Part shown: positions 42,371 through 50,607 of the stretch, in pieces | Position numbering within the stretch: the first letter of the stretch is position 1 | How the letters are laid out: the number at the start of each line of letters is the position of its first letter | DNA from: Frigoribacterium sp. PhB160 | Lineage (GTDB): Bacteria > Actinomycetota > Actinomycetes > Actinomycetales > Microbacteriaceae | Assembly: GCF_003751785.1 (NCBI RefSeq) | Contig: NZ_RKIE01000001.1 | Span: 969,564-1,033,563 of the forward strand | Length of the DNA: 64,000 nucleotides | Direction of reading: 5' to 3' | The notes under the pieces: model-generated | What the model saw: the letters and a program-made list of their open reading frames with translations, nothing else | The model's database searches: none | Told to the model about the DNA's origin: nothing | Made by a program: the position numbers and the translations under genes

Positions 42371-42438
42371 GGGGCAAAGGCGTGAAAGGACATCCGCCTG
42401 GCTGACAGGCGGCACGTCGACACCACCAGGAGGTCGTC

Positions 42439-43152
42439 ATGGAAATCACCGTCACGGGTCGAAACGTCGGTATCACCGAGCGTTTCCGCGACTACGCCAC
42501 TGACAAGGCCGACAAGGTCGGGCAGCTCGCCACCAAGGCGCTCGCCCTCGAGATCAAGGTCTCCCGTCACCACGAGAAGTCGAGCGGCTCCGCCGGCGAC
42601 GACCGCGTCGAGCTGACGCTGGTCGGTCCGGGCCCGCTCGTGCGGGCCGAGTCGACGGCCGGCGACAAGTACGTCGCCTTCGACCTCGCCATGACCCGCC
42701 TGCTCGAACGGGTGCGGAGGGCGAAGGACCGGAAGAAGGTCCACCGGGGCCAGCATCGACCGACGTCGCTCCGCGAGGCCGCGGGTGCCGACTTCACCGG
42801 CGTCGACGTGGTCCCGGCCTCGGCCGAGACCCTCGACGCCGTCCGCACCGGGGCGGTCGCCACGGTGCCGCAGACCGACGCCGACGCCGAGGTCGAGCAG
42901 GAGGACGAGGAGTACTGCCCCGTCGTCATCCGCAGCAAGGTCTTCGCGTCGACGCCGATGACCCTCGACGACGCGCTGTACTACATGGAGCTCGTCGGGC
43001 ACGACTTCTACCTCTACATCGACGTCGAGACCCAGCGGCCGAGCGTCGTCTACCGCCGCAAGGGCTGGGACTACGGGGTCATCGGCCTCGACCAGGAGGC
43101 CCCCGACCTGCAGGAGGCCGTGACGGAGCAGCGGGCAGGCATCGCCGGCTGA
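42439..43152 (+). CDS. hpf: Ribosome hibernation-promoting factor, long form
   Basis: A 237-residue protein. The N-terminal domain (to about residue 110) starts [27 protein letters not shown] in pieces typical of the RaiA/HPF fold that sits in the decoding centre, with basic stretch [14 protein letters not shown]. After an acidic linker, the C-terminal domain from about residue 160 ([32 protein letters not shown]) dimerises and makes 100S ribosomes. AGGAGG lies five bases before the ATG. It is the counterpart of Rv3241c upstream of secA1. A strong hairpin after the stop separates it from secA. Confidence 0.95.
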   Translation: MEITVTGRNVGITERFRDYATDKADKVGQLATKALALEIKVSRHHEKSSGSAGDDRVELTLVGPGPLVRAESTAGDKYVAFDLAMTRLLERVRRAKDRKKVHRGQHRPTSLREAAGADFTGVDVVPASAETLDAVRTGAVATVPQTDADAEVEQEDEEYCPVVIRSKVFASTPMTLDDALYYMELVGHDFYLYIDVETQRPSVVYRRKGWDYGVIGLDQEAPDLQEAVTEQRAGIAG

Positions 43153-43165
43153 CCGAGCCCCGCCG

Positions 43166-43228
43166 AGCGGCCACGGCCCGGGGAGGGCGGCGCACCGCGC
43201 GCCGCCCCTCCCAGGGGCCGTGGCCGCT
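43166..43228 (+). terminator. Long double-stem terminator of hpf
   Basis: A 14-bp perfect outer stem (43166-43179 with 43215-43228) encloses a second stem of about 13 bp with one bulged C. There is no T tract. Its last bases touch the secA promoter region. Confidence 0.75.
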
Positions 43229-43236
43229 AGGCTTGC

Positions 43237-43242
43237 TACCAT
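43237..43242 (+). promoter_or_regulatory. Probable -10 of secA
   Basis: TACCAT immediately after the hpf terminator; a TTG lies only three bases before it, so no normal -35 is evident. It would give a leader of about 105 bases. Confidence 0.4.
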
Positions 43243-43250
43243 TCCGAGCT

Positions 43251-43291
43251 GGTCCATCCGGGCCTCCTCACGGCCTGGCCCAGATCGGACC
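43251..43291 (+). promoter_or_regulatory. Nested stem structure in the secA leader
   Basis: GGTCC (43251-43255) pairs with GGACC (43287-43291), and within it GGGCC (43260-43264) pairs with GGCCC (43277-43281). It lies about 65 bases before the secA start. Regulation of SecA synthesis through this leader is only a suggestion. Confidence 0.35.
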
Positions 43292-43355
43292 ACGCCCCGG
43301 GCACGTCAACCACCTGCCCGACCGAACCCCGCGTTCCAGATCCAGGGAGTCACCA

Positions 43356-46190
43356 GTGGCCAACGTCCTCGAGAAGGTCCTCCGCGTCGGCGAGGGCCGC
43401 ACCCTCCGTCGCCTCAAGGCGTACGCGAACGCCGTCAACGAGCTCGAGGACGACTTCAGCACGCTGACCGACGACGAGCTCCGGGCCGAGACGGTCGAGC
43501 TGCGCGAGCGCTACGCCGGCGGCGAGTCCCTCGACGACCTCCTGCCGGAGGCCTTCGCCGCCGTCCGCGAGGCGGCCAAGCGCACGCTCGGCATGCGCCA
43601 CTTCGACGTCCAGCTCATGGGCGGCGCGGCCCTGCACCTCGGCAACATCGCCGAGATGAAGACCGGTGAGGGCAAGACCCTCGTCGCGACCACGGCGGCC
43701 TACCTCAACGCGATCGCCTCGCGGGGCGTGCACGTCATCACGGTCAACGACTTCCTCGCGAGCTACCAGTCCGAGCTCATGGGCCGCGTCTTCCGTGCCC
43801 TCGGCATGACGACCGGCTGCATCCTGGCGGGCCAGACGCCCGCCGAGCGGCGCGAGCAGTACGCCGCCGACATCACGTACGGCACGAACAACGAGTTCGG
43901 CTTCGACTACCTCCGCGACAACATGGCGTGGCAGGCACAGGACATGGTGCAGCGTGGCCACTTCTTCGCGATCGTCGACGAGGTCGACTCCATCCTCATC
44001 GACGAGGCGCGCACCCCGCTCATCATCTCGGGCCCCGCCTCGGGCGAGGCCAACCGGTGGTTCGCGGAGTTCGCCACGATCGCCCGTCGCCTCGTGGCCG
44101 GCAGCGACTTCGAGGTCGACGAGAAGAAGCGCACCGTGGGCGTGCTCGAGCCCGGCATCGAGAAGGTCGAGGACTACCTCGGCATCGACAACCTCTACGA
44201 GTCGGCCAACACGCCCCTGATCTCGTTCCTCAACAACGCCATCAAGGCCGACGCGCTCTTCAAGCGCGACAAGGACTACGTCGTCATCAACGGCGAGGTG
44301 CTCATCGTCGACGAGCACACCGGCCGCATCCTCAGCGGCCGCCGCTACAACGAGGGCATCCACCAGGCCATCGAGGCGAAGGAGGGCGTCGAGGTCAAGG
44401 CCGAGAACCAGACCCTCGCCACCGTCACCCTGCAGAACTACTTCCGCCTCTACAAGAAGCTCTCCGGCATGACCGGCACGGCCGAGACCGAGGCCGCCGA
44501 GTTCATGAGCACCTACAAGCTCGGCGTCGTGCCCATCCCGACGAACAAGCCGATGAAGCGCATCGACCAGACCGACCTCGTCTACAAGAACGAGACGGCC
44601 AAGTTCGACCAGGTCGTCGAAGACATCGTCGAGCGCCACGAGAAGGGGCAGCCCGTCCTCGTCGGCACGACGAGCGTGGAGAAGAGCGAGTACCTCTCGC
44701 GCCTGCTCGCGAAGAAAGGCGTGCGCCACGAGGTGCTCAACGCGAAGAACCACGCGCGCGAGGCCGCCATCGTCGCCCAGGCCGGTCGTCACGGGTCGGT
44801 CACCGTCGCCACGAACATGGCCGGTCGAGGCACCGACATCATGCTGGGCGGCAACGCCGAGTTCCTCGCCGTCGCCGAGATGAACACCCGGGGGCTCAGC
44901 CCCGTCGACACGCCGGAGGAGTACGAGGCCGCGTGGGACGACGTCTTCGCCGCGCAGAAGGCCGCCGTCCAGGAGGAGGCCGAGAAGGTCATCGACGCAG
45001 GCGGCCTCTACGTGCTGGGCACCGAGCGCCACGAGTCGCGACGCATCGACAACCAGCTGCGTGGTCGCAGCGGCCGTCAGGGCGACCCGGGCGAGAGCCG
45101 CTTCTACCTGTCGCTGACCGACGACCTCATGCGCCTGTTCAACTCCGGCGCCGCCGAGGCCCTCATGGGCCGCGGCAACGTGCCGGACGACCTCGCGATC
45201 GAGAACAAGATCGTCGGCCGGGCGATCCGTTCCGCGCAGTCGCAGGTCGAGTCGCGCAACGCCGAGATCCGCAAGAACGTCCTCAAGTACGACGACGTCC
45301 TGAACCGCCAGCGCGAGGCGATCTACGGCGACCGCCGCCACATCCTCGAGGGCGACGACCTCCGCGACCGTGCCGACAAGTTCCTCGACGACGTCGTCAA
45401 CGAGGTCATCGACCAGCACACCGGCGACGGCAGCCCCGACGACTGGGACCTCGACGCCCTGTGGACCGAGCTCCGCACCCTCTACCCCATCTCGATCACG
45501 ATCGACGAGGTCATCACCGAGGCAGGGTCGAAGGGCAAGGCCACGCGCCAGTTCCTCGGCCAGGAGATCCTCTCCGACGCCAAGGTCGCCTACACGGAGC
45601 GCGAGGCCACGCTCGGCGAGCCGGCCATGCGCGAGCTGGAGCGCCGCGTGGTGCTCTCCGTGATCGACCGCCGGTGGCGCGACCACCTCTACGAGATGGA
45701 CTACCTCAAGGACGGCATCGGCCTGCGCGCGATGGCGCAGCGCGACCCGCTCGTCGAGTACCAGCGTGAGGGCTACGCGCTCTTCCAGAGCATGATGGGC
45801 CAGATCCGGGAAGAGACCGTCGGCTTCCTCTTCAACCTCGAGGTCGAGGTGCAGGGCCAGGTGGGCGAGGCCGAGGCCCCGGTGATCGCCGCCAAGGGCC
45901 TCGACGGCCAGAAGCAGACGCCGAAGCTCGAGTACTCGGCCCCGAACATCGACGGCGAGGTCGAGGTGCGCGACCAGCGCGGCAAGCTCGAGCAGGCCGC
46001 GACGGCGAAGGCTCAGAAGGCGCAGGACGAGGCAGAGCGCGGCAGCAGCCCCGAGGTCGCCGCCGCCCGTGCCTCGAGCGGCTCGACGCCCGCCCCGGCA
46101 CGCAAGGGCGCCTTCGGCCAGTCGACCGGCGACGGCACCGCACCGGTCAACCGTGCCGAGCGTCGCGCCGCCGGCAAGAAGACGAGCTGA
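43356..46190 (+). CDS. secA: Preprotein translocase ATPase SecA
   Basis: A 944-residue SecA1. Walker A is MKTGEGKT (101-108), the DEAD-like Walker B lies in [19 protein letters not shown], and [27 protein letters not shown] marks the second ATPase domain in pieces; [14 protein letters not shown] is also intact. It drives export through SecYEG. The tail after about residue 835 is low-complexity and lacks the C-terminal zinc-binding cysteines, as is normal in actinobacteria. GTG at 43356 with AGGGAG six bases upstream was chosen because the family begins [12 protein letters not shown] at this position. Confidence 0.97.
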   Translation: MANVLEKVLRVGEGRTLRRLKAYANAVNELEDDFSTLTDDELRAETVELRERYAGGESLDDLLPEAFAAVREAAKRTLGMRHFDVQLMGGAALHLGNIAEMKTGEGKTLVATTAAYLNAIASRGVHVITVNDFLASYQSELMGRVFRALGMTTGCILAGQTPAERREQYAADITYGTNNEFGFDYLRDNMAWQAQDMVQRGHFFAIVDEVDSILIDEARTPLIISGPASGEANRWFAEFATIARRLVAGSDFEVDEKKRTVGVLEPGIEKVEDYLGIDNLYESANTPLISFLNNAIKADALFKRDKDYVVINGEVLIVDEHTGRILSGRRYNEGIHQAIEAKEGVEVKAENQTLATVTLQNYFRLYKKLSGMTGTAETEAAEFMSTYKLGVVPIPTNKPMKRIDQTDLVYKNETAKFDQVVEDIVERHEKGQPVLVGTTSVEKSEYLSRLLAKKGVRHEVLNAKNHAREAAIVAQAGRHGSVTVATNMAGRGTDIMLGGNAEFLAVAEMNTRGLSPVDTPEEYEAAWDDVFAAQKAAVQEEAEKVIDAGGLYVLGTERHESRRIDNQLRGRSGRQGDPGESRFYLSLTDDLMRLFNSGAAEALMGRGNVPDDLAIENKIVGRAIRSAQSQVESRNAEIRKNVLKYDDVLNRQREAIYGDRRHILEGDDLRDRADKFLDDVVNEVIDQHTGDGSPDDWDLDALWTELRTLYPISITIDEVITEAGSKGKATRQFLGQEILSDAKVAYTEREATLGEPAMRELERRVVLSVIDRRWRDHLYEMDYLKDGIGLRAMAQRDPLVEYQREGYALFQSMMGQIREETVGFLFNLEVEVQGQVGEAEAPVIAAKGLDGQKQTPKLEYSAPNIDGEVEVRDQRGKLEQAATAKAQKAQDEAERGSSPEVAAARASSGSTPAPARKGAFGQSTGDGTAPVNRAERRAAGKKTS

Positions 46191-46211
46191 CGACCGGTCG
46201 CCCGACCAGAT

Positions 46212-46246
46212 CGACGCCGCCCCTGTCTCGGACAGGGGCGGCGTCG
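46212..46246 (+). terminator. Terminator of secA
   Basis: A perfect 16-bp stem (46212-46227 with 46231-46246) with a TCG loop, 21 bases after the secA stop and between converging genes; it can serve both directions. Confidence 0.8.
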
Positions 46247-46294
46247 TCGTCGGTCCCGGGGCTCACGACCTCGGCGCAGTGACCTCCGCACGCG

Positions 46295-46735
46295 TCAGAG
46301 GACGTGCAGGGCCGTGGCCCGCCAGCGGCTGCCGAGCCACTCGAGCCGGATGGCCACCGACCGGGTCCGTGCGCGTCCGTGGACGACGACGACGCTCTCG
46401 ACGGCTGTCGGCGTCGGGCGACTCACGTGCACCGAGCCCACGCGGAACGAGGGGCGCTGCACCCGCACCCCGGAGACCTCGCGGGCACGCGCCGCGAGCC
46501 GCACCCGCTTCTGCAGGGACGAGTACACCTCGCCGGTCACCCAGCGGGCCACCTGCTCGAGGTCGCGCGCGCCGGCGAGGATCTCGAGCACGGAGCGGGC
46601 GAGGCCCTCGGCGGCCTCGGCCGGGTCCGGGGGAGCGGGCGGGGCCTCGACGACGTGCAGGCGGGGCCGGACCTCGAGGGCGGCGGCGTCGTCGGGCTCG
46701 GGGAAGGACGGGGCGGCTGCGGCCGTGGGCGACAT
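46295..46735 (-). CDS. Rv3235-family (DUF6459) protein
   Basis: A 146-residue protein. The first 50 residues are Pro- and Ala-rich; the C-terminal ~95 residues hold the family domain (LARSVLEILAGARDLEQVARW, VYSSLQKRVRLAAR, WLGSRWRATALHVL). These proteins are found next to secA in actinobacteria and have no known role; the fold resembles SecA-associated or NTF2-like small domains only by context. ATG at 46735 is used; ATG at 46783 would add 16 residues and cannot be excluded because neither has a good ribosome site. Confidence 0.78.
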   Translation of the reverse strand: MSPTAAAAPSFPEPDDAAALEVRPRLHVVEAPPAPPDPAEAAEGLARSVLEILAGARDLEQVARWVTGEVYSSLQKRVRLAARAREVSGVRVQRPSFRVGSVHVSRPTPTAVESVVVVHGRARTRSVAIRLEWLGSRWRATALHVL

Positions 46736-46871
46736 GGCAGTCTCGATTCGTGGAGGGGCCTGGACGCGTTCAACATATGACATCCGTCATTCGAGCACCA
46801 GGGGTCGGAGGATGTTGTGGACAACCCGGTCTGCCCACGAGGTCGTCGATCGCCGTCCGGGCCGGTCGACC

Positions 46872-46877
46872 TAGACT
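46872..46877 (+). promoter_or_regulatory. -10 box of leaderless pdtaS
   Basis: TAGACT ends exactly six bases before the GTG at 46884, with no ribosome-binding site, so the mRNA should begin at the start codon. Confidence 0.55.
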
Positions 46878-46883
46878 GGTCGG

Positions 46884-48377
46884 GTGTCGACGCTCAGTGA
46901 TCTCGTACTCGCCCAGGGCCGTTCCTCCGAGGCGGACGTCGAGTGGCTCCACCTCCTCGTCGGCGACTGGCAGCTGCTGGCCGATCTCGCCTTCGCCGAC
47001 ATGGTGCTCTGGGTGCCGACCGAGAGCGGCAGCTTCGTCGCCGTCGCGCACGCGCGGCCCTCGAGCTCGGCCACGCTCTTCTACCGCGACTTCGTCGGGC
47101 AGGAGGTGCGGCCCGAGTGGCGCAGCCAGATCGAGTCGGCCTTCGCCACCACCCGCATCGTCGACTCCGCCGCCCCCGACTGGTACGAGGAGACCCCCAC
47201 CCGGGTGCGCGCCGTGCCGGTCCTGCGTCGCCTCGGGGCCAGCCGTCCCGACGTGACCGACGCTCCCATCGCGGTCATCACCCGGCACACGAACCTCAGC
47301 GAGGCGCGGACGCCGAGCCGCCAGGAGCTCACGTTCAACCAGTGCTCCAACGACCTGTTCTCGATGATCGCGGCGGGCGACTTCCCCGACCTCGGGGCCC
47401 CGACCGGTCCTCGACGGGGCGCCCCCCGCGCCTCCGACGGGTTGCTGCGCCTCGACGTCGACGGCCTCGTCACCTTCGCGAGCCCCAACGGCCTGTCGGC
47501 GTTCAACCGCATGGGCTTCGCCGGCGAGCTCGAGGGCGAGTCGCTGGCCGAGGTCACGACGGGGCTGCTCCAGGGCAAGCTCGTCATCGACGAGTCCCTG
47601 CCCCTCGTCGTGACGGGGCGGGCGCCGTGGCGCACGGACATCGAGGCGCGCGGCGTGACGGTGTCGCTCCGGGCGATCCCGCTCCGCGACCGCGGCGAGC
47701 GGGTCGGGGCGATCGTCCTCTGCCGCGACGTCACGGAGCTGCGCCACCAGGAGCGCGAGCTCATCACGAAGGACGCGACGATCCGCGAGATCCACCACCG
47801 CGTCAAGAACAACCTGCAGACCGTCGCGTCGCTGCTGCGCATCCAGGCACGTCGCACCCACACCGACGTCGCCCGCGAGGCCCTGACCCAGGCGATGCGT
47901 CGCGTGGCGTCGATCGCCGTGGTGCACGACACCCTGTCCGAGGGCCTCAGCCAGAACGTCGACTTCGACACCGTCTTCGACCGCGTGCTGATGCTCATCG
48001 CGGAGGTGGCGTCGAGCCACAACACGACGGTGCGACCGACCCTGACCGGCAGCTTCGGGGCGCTCCCGAGCGAGTACGCGACGCCGCTCGCGCTCGCCCT
48101 CACCGAGCTCGTCACGAACGCGGTCGAGCACGGGCTCGACGGCCGCGACGGCGAGGTCGAGATCGTCGCCGAGCGCGACGCCGAGCAGCTCACCGTCAAG
48201 GTCCGCGACAACGGCGTGGGCCTGCCCGAGGGCAAGGTCGGCTCCGGCCTCGGCACGCAGATCGTGCGCACCCTCATCCAGGGCGAGCTCAGCGGCACCA
48301 TCGACTGGCACACCCTGGTCGGCAACGGCACCGAGGTCACCATCGAGATCCCGTTCCGGGGCCTCTCGCAGGCCTGA
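46884..48377 (+). CDS. pdtaS: Sensor histidine kinase PdtaS type
   Basis: A 497-residue soluble kinase with no membrane segment. The N-terminal ~140 residues form a GAF-like domain, residues about 185-290 a PAS-like domain (LRLDVDGLVTFASPNGLSAFNRMG), followed by the HisKA_2 box EIHHRVKNNLQTVASLLRIQ with His304-His305; the ATPase ends with VRDNGVGLPEG and GSGLGTQIVRTLI. In mycobacteria PdtaS signals through PdtaR, an RNA-binding ANTAR antiterminator, and senses nitric oxide and copper. PdtaR is not in the window. Convergence with whiB1 repeats the Rv3219-Rv3220c arrangement. Confidence 0.93.
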   Translation: MSTLSDLVLAQGRSSEADVEWLHLLVGDWQLLADLAFADMVLWVPTESGSFVAVAHARPSSSATLFYRDFVGQEVRPEWRSQIESAFATTRIVDSAAPDWYEETPTRVRAVPVLRRLGASRPDVTDAPIAVITRHTNLSEARTPSRQELTFNQCSNDLFSMIAAGDFPDLGAPTGPRRGAPRASDGLLRLDVDGLVTFASPNGLSAFNRMGFAGELEGESLAEVTTGLLQGKLVIDESLPLVVTGRAPWRTDIEARGVTVSLRAIPLRDRGERVGAIVLCRDVTELRHQERELITKDATIREIHHRVKNNLQTVASLLRIQARRTHTDVAREALTQAMRRVASIAVVHDTLSEGLSQNVDFDTVFDRVLMLIAEVASSHNTTVRPTLTGSFGALPSEYATPLALALTELVTNAVEHGLDGRDGEVEIVAERDAEQLTVKVRDNGVGLPEGKVGSGLGTQIVRTLIQGELSGTIDWHTLVGNGTEVTIEIPFRGLSQA

Positions 48378-48455
48378 CCGGCCCCGCCGCGGTCCGCGCC
48401 CCGGGCCTCACGTCGTGGGGCCCGGTCGCGAGGGGGCGTGGCGGGGGCCGGACAC

Positions 48456-48496
48456 ACGACGAGGCCGGCTCCCCGTGGGGGAGCCGGCCTCGTCGT
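48456..48496. terminator. Bidirectional terminator between pdtaS and whiB1
   Basis: A perfect 19-bp stem (48456-48474 with 48478-48496) with a GTG loop lies midway between the two converging genes. Confidence 0.82.
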
Positions 48497-48513
48497 CGGT
48501 GTCGGTGCTGGAG

Positions 48514-48762
48514 TCAGCTGGCCCGACGGGCGCGAGCGGCGCGGCGCTTGAGCGCACGACGCTCGTCCTCGCTGAGGCCGCCCCACACGCCGCTGTCCTG
48601 GCTCGTCTCGAGCGCGTACTGCAGGCAGGTCTCGGTCACGGTGCAGCGGCCGCAGACGGCCTTGGCCTTGTCGATCTGGTCCACAGCGGGGCCCGTGTTG
48701 CCGACGGGGAAGAACAGCTCCGGGTCAGCGGTCAGGCAGGCGGCTTTGTCACGCCAATCCAT
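48514..48762 (-). CDS. whiB1: WhiB1-type iron-sulfur transcription regulator
   Basis: An 82-residue WhiB protein. Cys9, Cys37, Cys40 and Cys46 occupy the same positions as in mycobacterial WhiB1 and should bind a nitric-oxide-sensitive 4Fe-4S cluster; SGVWGGLSEDERRALKRR is the turn and basic tail. AAAAGGAG precedes the ATG by about nine bases. WhiB1 is essential in M. tuberculosis and binds the main sigma factor. The promoter region is shared with the divergent membrane-protein gene and contains a short palindrome. Confidence 0.95.
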   Translation of the reverse strand: MDWRDKAACLTADPELFFPVGNTGPAVDQIDKAKAVCGRCTVTETCLQYALETSQDSGVWGGLSEDERRALKRRAARARRAS

Positions 48763-48879
48763 CGATGGGTACTCCTTTTAAATGCTGAACCGGCGCGTCG
48801 AAGCACCAGGTTCCGGATGGGGGAAAGATGAGACTGTGGGAGGCGCGCACCACCGTGTGCCCGTCACTTCGACCTCGAA

Positions 48880-48891
48880 TATGCTCGCATA
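48880..48891. promoter_or_regulatory. Palindrome in the whiB1 divergent promoter region
   Basis: TATGC and GCATA are perfect complements with a two-base spacer, in the only AT-richer stretch between whiB1 (start 48762) and the membrane-protein gene (start 48932). Parts of it could also act as -10 boxes (CATACC, TATTCG). Its role is undetermined. Confidence 0.35.
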
Positions 48892-48931
48892 CCAGCGAAC
48901 ACAGAGCAAGGATTTTCATGGAGGCCCCAGC

Positions 48932-49390
48932 GTGACGACGACAGGCGACGACGGCCGCGACCCTCAGACAGACCGGTCTCCGCAGAGGGGCCGACCGGTG
49001 CCGGTCTGGGCGCTGGTCGTGCTGCTCGCGGCCGAGACCGCGCTGCTCGCCGTCGCCAGCGGCTACCTGCTGATCGAGCTGCTCACGGCCCGCCCCGACT
49101 CGTACCCGGCGGCCGTCGCGATCCTCGTGCTCACGCTCGCCGCGACCGTCTGGCTCGGCGCGATCACCGTCGGGGTGCTGCGGGGCAACGCGTGGATCCG
49201 AGGAGCAGCCATCACGTGGCAGGTGCTGCAGATCGCGGTCGGGGTCGGCAGCCTCCAGGGCGCCCTGGCCAATGCCTCCGTCGGGGTGTGGCTCATCGTG
49301 CCGGCTGTGCTCGTCGTCGTGCTGCTCTTCGTCCCGAGCGTCGTCGCCGCCACGTCGCACCGAGACGACAGCCCCCCGCACGTCTACTGA
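48932..49390 (+). CDS. Small four-helix membrane protein of unknown function
   Basis: A 152-residue protein. After a polar, Asp/Arg-rich N-terminus of about 30 residues come four hydrophobic segments (PVWALVVLLAAETALLAVA, AILVLTLAATVWLGAI, then two more) and a short polar tail. Single-copy homologues occur near whiB1 in Microbacteriaceae as far as I recall, but no function is known to me. GTG at 48932 has GGAGG seven bases upstream; earlier starts would add residues with no homologous character. Confidence 0.72.
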   Translation: MTTTGDDGRDPQTDRSPQRGRPVPVWALVVLLAAETALLAVASGYLLIELLTARPDSYPAAVAILVLTLAATVWLGAITVGVLRGNAWIRGAAITWQVLQIAVGVGSLQGALANASVGVWLIVPAVLVVVLLFVPSVVAATSHRDDSPPHVY

Positions 49391-49428
49391 CGGCGGGGGC
49401 CGAGGGGCGTTGCCGGCGGTCGGGGCCG

Positions 49429-49899
49429 TCAGTCGAGGCCGAGCTTCTTCCGCAGCGACGCGACGTGGCCGGTCGCCTTCACGTTGTAGAGCGGCAGCTG
49501 CACGACGCCGTCCTCGTCGAGCACGAACGTCGAGCGGATCGTGCCCGTCACGACGCGGCCGTAGCTGTTCTTCTCGCCGTAGGCGCCGTACGCCTCGTGC
49601 ACCGTGAGGTCGGGGTCGCTGAGCAGGGGGAAGTTCAGGCCCTGCTCGTCCTTGAACCGGGCCAGCGCCTCCGGGGCGTCCTTCGAGACGCCGAGCACCT
49701 GGTAGCCGGCCGACCGCAGCGAGTTGACGTTGTCGCGGAAGTCGCAGGCCTGCGTCGTGCAGCCCGGCGTCGAGGCGGCCGGGTAGAAGTACATGACGAC
49801 CTTCTCGCCGGCGTGATCCGAGAGCGACACCTGTCGTCCGGTCTCGTCGGGGAGGGTGAACGCGGGCGCCGTGGCGCCCTTCTCGAGCTTCGTGGGCAT
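49429..49899 (-). CDS. bcp: Thioredoxin-dependent thiol peroxidase (Bcp/PrxQ type)
   Basis: A 156-residue peroxiredoxin that reduces hydroperoxides with electrons from thioredoxin. The peroxidatic Cys47 is in FYPAASTPGCTTQACDFRD, with the resolving Cys52 five residues later, the usual one-helix pair of this subclass. The Thr two to three places before Cys47 (S-T-P-G-C) and a distal Arg (GTIRSTFVLDEDG) complete the site. ATG at 49899 is preceded by GGAG; an upstream in-frame GTG (49920) has no ribosome site. The gene faces the membrane-protein gene. Confidence 0.94.
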   Translation of the reverse strand: MPTKLEKGATAPAFTLPDETGRQVSLSDHAGEKVVMYFYPAASTPGCTTQACDFRDNVNSLRSAGYQVLGVSKDAPEALARFKDEQGLNFPLLSDPDLTVHEAYGAYGEKNSYGRVVTGTIRSTFVLDEDGVVQLPLYNVKATGHVASLRKKLGLD

Positions 49900-49997
49900 G
49901 GTGCTCCGATCTGGCGACACGACGGACGTGCCGGTGGTTCAGCGGGGGTGTCGGTTCATGCTAGAGTCATTCCTCGTTGCGGAACGTCCCGCAGCAT

Positions 49998-50070
<73 letters not shown>

Positions 50071-50124
50071 CGGAAAATGGGTCCCCCGTGTTCGCGACTT
50101 CGTCGCTTCGCGGGGGATTTTCCG
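50071..50124 (+). terminator. Intrinsic terminator of tRNA-Lys
   Basis: CGGAAAAT (50071-50078) pairs with ATTTTCCG (50117-50124), CCCCCG (50083-50088) with CGGGGG (50111-50116), and GCGAC with GTCGC in the loop. The GC stem followed by ATTTTC makes it one of the few hairpins here with a T run. Confidence 0.85.
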
Positions 50125-50607
50125 TTCGTGCCCGCGGGTCCGCTCCGCGGACGCGCGGCTCCTGCTCGGCGGGGCGGGGTTCTTGCCCGCCAGGTGCTGG
50201 TGGGGCGGGGGTGGTGGCTGCTTCGCAGCACCACGGGGGTGGGGGCGCGAGTTCGCTTCGCTCACCGCGGGGGTGGGGCGCGAGTTCGCTTCGCTCACCG
50301 CGGGGGCGCGGGGGCGCTTCGCTTGCCGCGGGGGCGGAGGCTTCGCTGCGCCCGGGGCGGGTGGTCGTGGGGTTGCGAGGAAGTGACCGTGGGCGGGGGT
50401 AGGTGGGGTACGGGGAGGGGGCTCGGGGGGCGCTGGGGGCGGCTCGGGGTGCGGGGCGGGGTACGGGGAGCGGGGCGGGGTCGGGGCGGGAGGCTCGGGA
50501 GCGGGGTGAGGCGAGGGGGTGAGCGCCGGGGGCGGAGATCGTCCGGGCGTGCGGGGGGCGCTAGCGTCCTCACGCGTCGACTCGGCGCGACGACCCTGGG
50601 GGATGCG
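50125..50607. other. G-rich low-complexity intergenic region, no gene seen
   Basis: About 480 bases of strongly strand-biased, G-rich sequence separate the tRNA terminator from the secreted-protein gene. Long open frames on both strands encode only Pro/Arg/Ala/Gly-rich sequence with no family resemblance, so I see no gene. It contains the 33-base repeats listed separately, a second half made of short G-runs broken by T or A (about 50395-50520), and a leader before the ATG at 50608. Confidence 0.7.
50242..50306 (+). repeat. Two 33-bp direct repeats plus a degenerate third
   Basis: The core GCGCGAGTTCGCTTCGCTCA and its flanks occur at 50245 and again at 50278, a period of 33 bases; GGCGCTTCGCTTGCCGCGGG further on is a decayed third copy. 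CTTCGCT and CCGCGGGGG sub-blocks recur nearby. Confidence 0.8.

Noticed and set aside
48851-48866. A CRP-type site upstream of whiB1 (GTGTG...TCAC).
   Set aside because: The two half-sites are only four bases apart instead of the spacing required for TGTGA-N6-TCACA.
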